From Meandrina meandrites (taxonomy: Eukaryota; Cnidaria; Anthozoa; Scleractinia; Meandrinidae): a stretch of DNA of 64,000 nt. The position numbers and the translations under genes were made by a program. Of the stretch, positions 49,101-61,100 are shown in pieces. Each line of letters opens with the position of its first letter. The stretch's first letter is position 1. The stretch spans positions 21,769,755 to 21,833,754 of the forward strand of contig OY855903.1 of the NCBI GenBank assembly GCA_963693305.1, in the 5' to 3' direction. The notes beneath the pieces are model-generated. The model was not told the DNA's origin. It did not search any database and saw nothing but the letters and a program-made list of their open reading frames with translations.

Positions 49101-52100
49101 CTGGCGGTTGTAAGAAAGATCGTGCCGCTCAACAGATAGTGACAAGGTGCTTCAAATTTCTTAGATTTTGCTGTGAAGATGAAGAGGAGTTAACGTTTGA
49201 AGTGGTCGACTTTAGTTTGTGTTCTCCAAATCTGTTGTTTAAATTTATCGACTACTTACAAGATGAATGTAAGCTCGGCCATGGTGGGCGTTTGGGCTAC
49301 ATAGATGCTATTTCTGAATTGATCGACTTCAGAAAACTTCATGGCGCGTCAGAAGCAGTTCTAAGAAAGTTCCCTACGACAGAGTTGTACCTCAAGAGAG
49401 CCCGAAAAACAGTTGCAAAGATGATGAGATTGCAGTGGACACAAGATTTAGACATCGAGACTCTGGAAGCAAAAGGGCACTGGGCAACAATGGAGGAGTT
49501 ATTGGAGGTGGTGAAATTTCATCTGCCTCGTTACGAAAATACAGTGAAAATGTGCAAAACCAGTCCAGCCCAAGTTAACCCCTCAGACCTAACGTTTGCC
49601 ACGAAATTTGTAGCCATGTATCTGTTCATCAAGGTGAAGGGATCGCGGCCCATGACGTACCAATATTTGACGGTGGACATGATTGCCACAGCTAAGGAAA
49701 ACGGTGGATTTATCGATCAGAAAACGTTCAAGACGGCTGGAAAGTATGGCTTCGATTCTTTGATTCTGACCGACGCAAACATGCACGTTCTTAACGGCTA
49801 CATCTCGAACGTTAGACCGTTGCTTAAACCCCAGTGTGATTTCGTCCTCGTCACCAGAAATGGAGGTCAGCATGGCAAATTGGGCGAAACTATGAGCAAA
49901 CTGGTTTTTGATGCAATTGGAAAATACATTCATCCGACACGTTATCGCCAAATCGTCGAAACGCAAAGCCTCAATCAGCTCACTAGCGAAGAGCAAAGGT
50001 TTTTGTCTGAGGACCAGAAACACAGTTCTGCCGTTGCCAAAGTTCATTATCAAAAGCAACGATCGCGAGAAGTTGCCCTGAAGGGTCACGAGTGTCTTCA
50101 AAAACTTCAAGGTACCAAGGGTTCCGAGGTAGACGATGACGTACACGCAAGACTTGGCGGTTCAACGTCCAGCTCCGGGCCTTCAGTTGAGACAGCTCAG
50201 AATAACAACAGCTCGACCCTCATAAAGGATGTCCTGCCTAAGAGAAACTTGCACCTTCAGAGGAAAACTCGTCATGTTTTAAAATTCACGAAAGAAGAGG
50301 ATGATTTTCTAAAGGAAGGGATAACTAAGCACGGGTTTGGACAGTGGACCGCTATTTTGGGAGATCCCGATTTTCAATTTCAAGACGGTAGAACGGCGGA
50401 CTCTCTAAAGAAAAGGGCTGGACTCAAACTACCCCAAGCTTAGCAAGGATAAGTTTGCAGAAAAAGAGTAAAACTTCTGCTGATTTTGGTCCATGACTAT
50501 GACACTGGTTGCGAAAACCACTACCAAAACAATACTTCGAGTGGTCTTTGGAAACGAACCGTGCAAATATTACATCATTGACTGCAATTGATTAACACAC
50601 ACATTTTAATTTCTCTAACACGTATGCTCACAGTTACATCGTGTTCTCGTTGTCTTTGGGAAATGCACTAAATTAGCTTACTTGTGTTTGTCAATCTTCC
50701 ATTAAAGTGCACAATGACATGATCTCAGTCTATAATTTTAGGTTTAACATTAGTTTACATTGCTTCAAGAACTAAATTCTTTCCTGAAACCTACATGCTA
50801 TTACTTTCAGTACTTTCATTGCTCACTTTTGGCTAGTGCTTAAGTATCTCAGTATCGTGTTTGTCTTGGCTCTCTTGCTTTGTTGCCTTTGACTGGCAGA
50901 GATATTTCTGCGCCTCTTCGTGCCGTGCATACGCATCAACTGTTCTGACATCGCGCAGTCGTCAAGGTCTTCGGACAGTGGTGCACCACTTGGTTTGGGG
51001 GACGCTGGACTATGAATTCCGGGTGGTGTGGTTTGTGGAACGCAAGGTGGTGTCCGCTGTGTAACAAACAATGCGTTCTCATCTTCGTCTTCTGTTTCCA
51101 GGGAGGTGACACTACGTGCAGCGGGCAGTGGCTCATACAAGCTATTCACCATGTTTTGATCTTCCTTACGCAGCAGCCCGAGTTCCCTACACACCCGCTT
51201 TCTTTCTGCCAAGGCCTCTGAGCAACCAAGGGTGCCAAGGTTTCTGTGATGATTTCGAAGTTTGTCTGACAACAGTTCTCTCAACGCATCCATCGAAGCC
51301 GTTGTGTCAGCATCCTCGCTGATTTGTAAGGCGACCATACATTCGTGCAGTTCTTTTTCCGTATTCTGCAGCCACCGGGATTCAAATACTTCCTTCGCCC
51401 TGGACTTTCTAGTTTGCAGCGCTTCCTCGCGTTGTATATCTTCGAACGCAGCGATATCATTTCTGACTGGAGTCGGTAGTTGCTCTTGAGGGTCGGCCGG
51501 GAGCAGATTCAGGTTCTGGCTTGAGACACCCCTGCATCGGAGTACATTTTGCCTGCTTGCATATTGCTCTTGCCGCATCCGTTCTTCTTCGTTTCTTCTT
51601 CTCTCCTCCATTCTAAGTATCTTCTCAAGTTGCCTTCGACGCAGAGTTCCAGGATGCGACTGCTGGAGAAGTGTTTGCAACTCCCTTGCTCGATCGGCGT
51701 CCGGGTAGCTGTCTGTGTCGTCAGGGGGTTCATCGTCACTCGGTGCCTGACCCTCGTCGGCCAGTGCGTCTTGAGTCAGCAGAGCAGGAAGGGACAGACC
51801 TCTTATTTCTCCCTTTTCCATCTCCATCAGAATGCCTTCGGAAGCGGTCATGTCCTCTTCATCGGCGCTGCTTTCGTCTTCTGATTCCTCTTCTCCATCT
51901 GGTGCCTTGGCCATCTTGGCCGCCCAAACGACACAATCCATCGCATGCTTCTTCATCCAGGCAGAGGCTCCCTTCTTTGGCTTGGGCAGGCTTTGAAACG
52001 TGTAAGTCCTTAATCGTCTCTCCATCGCAGGTTGGTCGGCAGGACCGAAGTCAAGCTTGCGCTGTGACGTTATTAGCATTGGGCAGCGATTGATGAACGC

Positions 52101-55100
52101 TCGTGCATTTCTGTATTTCACGTCATGCGCGGCGTAACCCCCTTGAGTTAAGATTTTCCAATCGTCCATGTCGAGTGTTTTTTCCGTTGCCTCATCAATG
52201 AAAATCACCTCTGTGTATGGCGTAATCATTGATTTGTTAAAGGCACGTTGTTTTGTAACGGTGGCCACGTTCCCATGGTGGATAAGGCCAAGGATGGGAA
52301 AAAATACGCTGGTTTTCCCGCTGTTTGCATCGCCAACCAGGCATGGCACTTTGTCCTTGTGGCGCTTCTGATTGTAGCTCAGTAACTTCAAGAAATCGTG
52401 GCAAAAGTTCCTTAGGTCTTGTTCTCCCAGACTGTTTTCTAAAACTTCTTGGAAGTACTTTGGTTTGGGGTCCCCCGCCGGATCATAAACGCAGAACGCT
52501 CTTGGCGAAACTTTACCAATCTGGTGATTTTGAATGGCATCTTGGACGAAGGATCTCCTCTTGACAGACCAGCACCAACCGTCACTCACCTCAATTAGAT
52601 CATGGTCGATAATCAACGGTGCAAACAACTCGCAGTAGGGGTCTGATAATAATCCGATCACGTTCTTCATCTCTCGCACAAGTCTAGCCTTAAAAAACTC
52701 GTTTGTTGCCAAGGTGTTAATGAATGCCGCAGCATCGCATTTGTAAGCGTAAGTGAACTTCGATCGTGGATCTTTCTTGTAAATTGTGCCTCTATAACTG
52801 GCGTATCCCAGCTGTTTCATTGCGATCGAAATGTCATTTATCAAAACCGTTAGTTTGTCTGAAAGCATCTTGTCCCCAGTTGCCTTCTCGAGTGGACTTG
52901 AGTTTTCGCCTCCTGTGTCGACCGCATCAAATCTAAATTTGTCGATTCGCAGTCCAGCACCAAGGAGTTTATCGATTGCTGTTGTTAACACGGTTTGGAA
53001 ACGCGAGCTAACCAATGTCACTCGAACCACGTTTTCTGTACCGCAGTCATCCAGCTCCTGCAATGATAAGTTTCCCGCGCCGACGACATTTCTATGCTCC
53101 ATTGCAAAGGTGTGCCTGTAGGAGGATTGCACCAGATCTTCCATGAAGGGATTTTTGTGGTCTTTCAATACTTTGTATAGTTCTCTCATGGCCTCACATT
53201 CCCTACCTTCTGCAAACGTGGCCTATGAAAAATAATATTCTCCATTAAAAATAAATGCAATTATAATACATATACTGACGATAAATGATGGAGAGAAATC
53301 AAAAATGTGATGTTTGGCTTGGATGTTGCCCTACTAATTTCTTTATCTTAATTTCCGGTATATTTTTTGACTGTGGAATTTTTCAAACAAATGCAGAAAG
53401 TGCCCTTCCATTGTAGTCAATCGTCCCGAACCAACTGATGATTATTTTTAAGAGAATATAGGTACAATCTTAAAAATATACATAACATGTAATTTTCACT
53501 TTTAACCTTACGTTACAAATGGCATTTCGTCTGTCTTAGTTCGTTTGAAACCTACTTTTGCTCAAGGTCAACCGGAGAGTCCTGCAGTGACTTTAAAGAA
53601 AAACGTATGTAAAAACATAATGTTTTACCTGTTTAGCCGTGACACTCACGCCGTGCATATGCTTTAGCAACTTTCTGTGTACTGTAATGGGGTTGGCTGG
53701 GGCACCATTGGGCGTCGTCAAAGCTAGCCAGTAGGAAATGGCGGGATAAAGTGACTTATTGACAACCGTAGGACTTCCATCAATCCATTGTTCAAATGTG
53801 CTTGTCGGGATCTGGCTGGTCGGTTCATCGCTCTCATCACTCTCTTCTTCCTGTTCATCATTTACTTTGGCCTTACTCTTCTCATGCGTGCTTATTGCAC
53901 TGAAGAAGAATGCAACATCTACAATTTCTGAAAAAAAGTCCAAAATTATCACTATTCACGCCAACTTCTAAAACACTCTTGCTAGATTGAAAACAGCAAG
54001 TTAAAAGCCAAGTCAAGTTTGGGCAATACCAACCAGAAATTGCCGTGTCGCAAGCGTCTCTTGTAGCGCAGATCGTATCCCAAGACTTCTTGAGATTTCT
54101 TTCCTTGACGTCGCATACACATTTAGCACTTATAACGCTGCATTTTCCAGACACAACAGGACCCATAAAACAGAGAGCATTTCCCTTAATGGCTTGGCTG
54201 TTCAACTGTCTGCAAGGCTGTTTCGCTCTCAACATCTTCGCGTCTCGAATAGTAGTGCAAATAGCTTGAGAGAAGTGGCTCTTTATATACACTACGGTAG
54301 TTGCGAGATCACGAGGAATAAATCATATTTCACGTAAAAGCAAATGCCTTCACCATATTGGAAACTGCTCCTTTTGCTGCGAAATATCTGCGTGAGGTTC
54401 TAACAACAATTACCGCTTAATAAAACCCACCGAACCTATCGTTTCCACAATAATGATGTTCTAATTGCAGTGTTCAACTTTGTAAGACAGCATTCAGTAA
54501 AAAGGCGGACAAAAATATTCCTTCACCATATTGAGAAATGTCGCTCTTGTTTAAAACAGTGAAACCCTGTTTGGGTTACAATTTGGCTAGAAGCTGCTAA
54601 TGCCAAATGAACGTAGTATTGTCCAATAAAATAGTGGATATTTTAGCAAGAAAACGGAAAAAAGAGATCAAAAGGAAACACATGCACTTAGAGTTTTGGG
54701 ACTTCCGAAATTGTGCGAAATTCCGACATTGTGCTAATTTGACTAAATGCCGCTTTTGTAGAACAAATGTCACTTGTTCAAAAGAAATAAATAACAACGT
54801 CAGTTCAATGAATAAGTGTAATTTTAACAAAGGGATCTGAATAAACCCGAAAAATGGGTGATGATTGAGTACCAGCATTTGTGCCTATAGTTTCCAAATG
54901 AGTGATGTAGTTTACATGTTCATTTCTTCTTAGATACTTCTGATTATAAAGAAAAGTAAGAGAGTAGCACACTCTTGTTTCCGTCTTTGCCGTGACAACC
55001 GTCATATCCGACTTCAAATAAAAACTTTTCACTTGAAATATATTCCATCTAAACAATCATTCACTGCAAGTTCACCTGTCAGAGTAAAGTTTTAAAAAAC

Positions 55101-58100
55101 GAGCGAAAATGACGGACATCACGGAAAGGACGGAAACCTGAATAGAATTAAACTTTCTTCTCTATCTTACTGTAAGTATTTCTTACAAATTAAATATATA
55201 ATTGTTTTATATATTTCTTCTTAGATACTTCCAGTTGGAAAGAGAAGTAAAAGAGATAATATAGTCTTGTTTCCGTCCTTTCCGTGGTGACCGTCATATC
55301 CAACTTCAAATAAAAACTTTTACGCTTGAAATGTATTCCATCTAAACAATTATTCACTGCAAGTTCCCCTGTCAAAGTAAAGTTTTAAAAAACGAGCGGA
55401 AATGACGGACATCACGGAAAGGACGGAAATCTGAATAAAATTAAACCATCTTCTCTATCTTACTGTAAGTATTCCTTACAAATTAAATATATAATTTTTA
55501 TACTTATTTCTTCTTAGATACTTCCAGTTGGAAAGAGAAGTAAAAGAGATAATATAGTCTTGCTTCCGTCCTTTCCGTGATGACCGTCATATCCAACTTC
55601 AAATAAAAACTTTTCACTTGAAATGTATTCCATCTAGACAATCATTGACTGCAAGTTCCCCAGTCACACAATACAGTTTAAAAAAACGAACGGAAACGAC
55701 ACACATCACGGAAAGGACGGAAACCTGACTAAAATTAAATCTTCTTCTCTATCTTACTGTAAGTATTACTACGAAATTGGACATTTAGGAAGGGGAACGA
55801 GGACATTTGGAAAACGATCCCTTCCCTTCCCTTCCCTTCCCTTCCCTTCCCTTCCCTTCAGTTCCCTTCCCTTCCCTTCCCTTCCCTTCCCTTCCCTTCC
55901 CTTCCCTTCCCTTCCCTTCCTTTCCCTTCTCTTCTCTTCTCTTCTCTTCTCTTCTCTTCTCTTCTCTTCTCTTCTCTTCTCTTCTCTTCTCTTCTCTTCT
56001 CTTCTCTTCTCTTCTCTTCTCTTCTCTTCTCTTCTCTTACATTGTACATGATGTAAGTTGCAAAGTGCTGTTGTGCGTATTGCCACCCGTGTTGCAAGGT
56101 GCTGACACTTGCACAAAGTTGAACTCATGCCTACTTCGCGCAACATGTTGCATTGAAACGCATCCGGGTGGTAACATAGTTAACAGCCAACGCAACATTC
56201 TTACAAGACAAGATGAAAGAAGATGTTGTCCGTATTACTGGTCGTTAGCCGGATGTTCCATTTATTTTAATGAGATTTCCACAACATTTTACAGGAAATT
56301 TAGCTCGTTCTGGTTACTGCAAAGCGGTAAACTATTAAGGGGAATGTGTCACGGTTGAGTTAAGTTTATTTTATTAAGTTTTGCAAATGAACTCAATGTT
56401 TGCAAAGAAATTACTTCTATGGATCTAAATCACAAAACTATAGCTTCATTACAACCAAATGTGCGACTCGGGCGTCATATAAATTTAAAGTTACAAGCAA
56501 ATGAGATTAGCTTTAAAAACTGTACAGCCCTCTTCACTTATGGCCATTTGTTCCCTCTTTTGTATTTGCTGTGTTATTGAAACTTTTCTTTTTTTTTTAG
56601 CGGTTACTTTTAAAAGTCAACTCGTCTGCACCTCGTTGACAATCACTCACAGAAAACAAGAAGACTAAGAGGTGGTTTTCTTTTGACGAAAAAAGACTCA
56701 AAAATTAACTCCGTCAAGAGGGAAAATGAACTATATATCTTTTTCCCCTAAACCAAGACTTGATGTTAACATTTTTTCTATATCATTTAACTGTTTCAGT
56801 TCTTAATTTACCTGGATCATTCAAAACAGTACAGCTGGTAATGATTGATACGACTTTACTCTGTTGTAGAAAGTAAGTCAAAGTTTATCTACTATATAGA
56901 AGTTAAAATTCATGTGAAAATCTCTCGAGCGCAAAAATAGTGTTCCTTTTCTAGCCATTTTTCTTCCTTTGTGGAATGCAATGCATTGCTTCTTCCATAA
57001 TTCAATTGTTTAAAAAACATGTTTTAACGAAGCTGTATTGCCTCGTTCGCCGCTGTTCGTTGTCATGTACTTCTTGAAGTTAACGATATTTTACCAAACC
57101 CTCCTTGATCTCAATGCGTCATGTTGCTAAGTAACAAGCTGACGTAACTAGGCAACAAGCTGACATTGCAACATCGGCGTGGTATATCTGTTTGGACATG
57201 GGACAACAAATGGGAATTTCTTAGGGTGCGAAAACTAATTCCACTTGTCTTCTTTATCGGTGCATGAGCATGAGCTAAGTTTATAGAATGAAGAAGGATA
57301 GGAGGTGTGGAATTTTAGGATTGTCGTTAAAGAAACTTTGACACAGCTCGTTCAATTGCTAATTTTGAGGGGTTTTTTTTCTCTTTAATATAGGCTTCTT
57401 ATGGATTTAAGGAAATTTCCAAGTCATCAGTATCAGTTAAACTGGATAAATGAAACACTTAGGGCGCGTTCGTTTGGGATCAATCCGGAATAAGAATAAT
57501 TGGAATAATGCAAGTTAGCGTTCGTTTGGCTGCTCTTCCTATTCCGGAATACTTGGATTTCCATTCCGGCTATTCTGCTCCCAGGAGCAGAATAGCCGGA
57601 ATATATTCCAGAATATATTCTTATTCCAGAATATTCCCAAACGAACGCGCCCTTAGAAATTCTACTTGAGTATCTTTTTACATATACTCAGCAGGAAACA
57701 ACACCGTAAACTTCCCCTTAAAAGCCCCGGGTTATACAACTTCGTGAAGGGTTTTGGGTGAGCTTATAAACGGGGGGGCTCTATATCCGGGGGGGGCACT
57801 TATAAGCGGAATAAAAAAGCGTTTCAAAACGAGCCACGGAAGTGTTGATTGGAAATAAGTCATAACAAAGCAACATTTAGCTTTGTTTAGTACTGTCATC
57901 CAGCAGAAGCGGGGCTTATATCCGTGTAGGGGCTTATAACCGGATATATTTTATTTTGTCTCCAGGTCACGGATGGGCCTATAACGGGGGTGGGGTGGGG
58001 CTTATAACCGGTATTTTACGGTATGTGGCTTAAGGAAACTTCGAAGTTTGAAAACTCTGCAAGCAGAAAGGAAGTACTCAGAGCGCCTGAGATTTAGCGT

Positions 58101-61100
58101 TGTGATTGGTTAGCTCTTTCGCTTCAGTGCTTGCAAATGCGAATCAAAAAATGTAGTTTCCACTGGATCATAAGCGACTGAGTCACAGGCGGAATGTATT
58201 AATCTTTCACTCGTATTATAACTATGGAGTCGTGTTTCATTTTATCAGAATTGAGTAATTATTCTTTTCTTTAATATATCTGTGAATTTTAGCGCGGACT
58301 ACCTCATAGTAGCTGGTCATCATCCCGTCTTCTCAGCCGGTTTACACGGAAATACTCCTTATCTTGAATCTAACCTCAAGCCTTTGCTGGAGGAGAATAA
58401 CGTCACGCTATACCTTAGTGGTCACGATCACAATCTACAGGTGAGTGACAAGAGTCTTCTTTTTTTCGCCCCCGCCCCCTCGCGCCTCTCTTTTACGCTG
58501 GCGTCCAGTTCACTCACCGCTCTTTCCCCGCTTTAAACGATCAAAGAAAAACCCGAAAAAATAGAGGGCTGTGAGCAGTCTAACAAGATTCTGGAAACAG
58601 AAATGTTTCAGTCCCAGACTCCTGTTTGGAGATGTCTGCGCATGGAGAAGACTTATGGGTAGAGAGATAAATTTGTTTCTAGGGCAACTGTGTTCATGGA
58701 TTGAGCGCAAGTAGTTCACCTCATGGCTTGTCGGATTCAGGTTATTACCCGACATGATTAAAAAGTAGAGATCGACCTGCTAAGGTCTATTGGGAATCAG
58801 TGAATCTATTGGATGTGCAATCGTTGAGTATTCCTAAAATTTTTAGCCGATCAGTATGGAGCGTTTTCACTCACGTGACCAGCGGCCATATTGGTTTGCT
58901 AAAACAAAAGACAATTTTTTACATAAAATGGAATTAATTTCCGGAGGAATAGCTGAAAACACCAATATGGCCACCGTTTCTTTGTTTTGGAACACCAATA
59001 TGGCTGCCTTGACATCATTTGAAAACGCTCTATTCCTGATTTATTATAATATGGCTGAATCCGCGAGCGGGCGAGGAGAGGCGAATCCTGTGTTCTGATT
59101 GGCTACCCGTCATACCTAAAGCACCTGTTTACCCAAGAGGCTTTCCGCTTTCACTGAAGTTCAATTTTAAAAAGAAAGGTTTGTCAAACAAAGAAAACAA
59201 GAAAGCCTACCTACTTATTAAATAACTTATCACAATATTCGTCGTTGTTGTTTCGCCATGAAAATCGTATTGTTTTTTGAACAGTTGTCAACCCAACCTC
59301 GTTCCCAGAGCTTTTCGCCCGTCCCAAAATTACCAAAGGAAATTAAGTCCTGGGAACGAGGTTGCTGTCAAACGCAATAATTCCTTCCTGTATCATAAAC
59401 CGTTTTTCACTGAGTGCTGAAAGTAATGGTGTTTGCTTTGATTTTGCATTGCTATGCTTAGTGAAAGTTGATTTAAAAATCTCTTGCAAGTTTCTCGACC
59501 AATCATAAAACAAAATCCAATCAGTGAGTACTTACTGAAACATGTTTCCCTGCGCTTCATAAAAAGGTAAAGGTAAAGCAACTTTATTTATATATACACG
59601 GTTTGTGTCTAAAGCTAGAGGCTTGTGGGGCCGTGTATATGAAACAAATACTAAATAAAATAAACATAACATGGTTAAAAATCCCAACTGGCAGAAGGCA
59701 GACCAGTTGACTCTCTCTCTCGCTTCACTCATGTCGGCGAAGAACATAAAACTTTTAATACTACTGATTTATTGATAAATTTGATATGTTCATTTGCCGC
59801 GAGCCTGAGACAAAGAAAAAATCTGAGTCCACGACGGGAATCGAACCCATGGCTTCCCAGATACCGGTTGGGCCCTCTAATTATAACCACTGAGCTACGA
59901 GATGGTGGTGAGCTAGGCCATTTACTAGGTTGATATGTGACACGCCTCCTGCATACTGCCAGGATCAGCAATCTAGATCTCGAAGTCATCGAAAGCATCG
60001 TATATGCGTAAGATTTAATGGGAAGATGGTAAATTTTAAGCTCGATAAATGATTTGCTGATTACCATTACTGTTATACTTTATTTGCAGTATCTAAAGGA
60101 AAATCAATCAAATGTACACTACTTCGTGTCAGGAAGTGGATGCAAATACAGTCGAATCCACGAGGGGCATAAACAAAACGTCAGCATGTCACTTAAGTAA
60201 GTCACGGGTCGAGGCGCTTCTATCTGGCGAACTAACACTTTTACATAATTTAAAGTGCGTCACTTTATGTGTTTGACCTACAATGCCATTAGATATCTTG
60301 CATTGGAGGAAAATTAATTTTGTTTGCTTTGTTTTCCACCTCCATTCCGTTCCTTTTTCAAGTCAGTTGACATCAATTAAAAGTTTAAATCGTTGTACAG
60401 ATTTTAATTAAATATATTCTGAAAAAAACGAGGGCCTCTCATGGACGGATGCATGCTTCCTTTATAGACTTTATATGTTAAATAATAGACTAATTTCGAT
60501 AATTTTAAATAAGGTTTTTCGCCAAGAAAAGGCGATGGCCCTCGTTCCCTCGAAATAATCCAAAAATGTCCCTGTTCCTTTAAAATAATTATATAAATTA
60601 GCATGTTTAAATGCTCCCCAAAACCCCTGGGAGACCCTTAAAAATACTTGAAGGGTTTCGGTTTTTAGTTTCAAAGGCGAGTGAGTCACTGTGAGTCACT
60701 GCACAACTCATCATCCAGAATGTTGTAACGTCACTATGATGTCAAAGGCATACGCCATGTTGCTTATTGACTTATTTGACAAAAATTTCGCCGGGGGGGG
60801 GGGGGGGGAAGAAAGTTGTCGCCAGTACCGAGAGTTTCAACCGAGAGGAGAGAGGAATTCTTGACTCGCACTCACATATGGTTCAAGGCTTCCCTATTGC
60901 TTTTAACTTCGCCATTATGAAACGTTTTGGTTTTGTGTTTTCAGGTTTTTTAACGGTAAAAGCGGTGCATTCACTTTACTCCAAGCCTCTCCAGATTTCC
61001 TCAAAATCACGCAAATCGATGAGAATGGAAACGAGGTGAACAAGGCACAGTTAAAGCCAAGACGTTCGAGAACAGCGGTGACTTCCAGTGTTAGTAAAAG

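Noticed and set aside
50823..54292. Endogenous parvovirus rather than a mobile element
   Set aside because: The helicase is NS1-like, but no HUH nickase motif or capsid gene is seen, the gene has introns, and its neighbour is a tyrosine recombinase. An old viral origin of the helicase is still possible.
46741..60196. Two separate phosphatase pseudogenes instead of one gene
   Set aside because: Exons 1-7 keep phase across all junctions, are in order, and together cover every metal-binding motif once.
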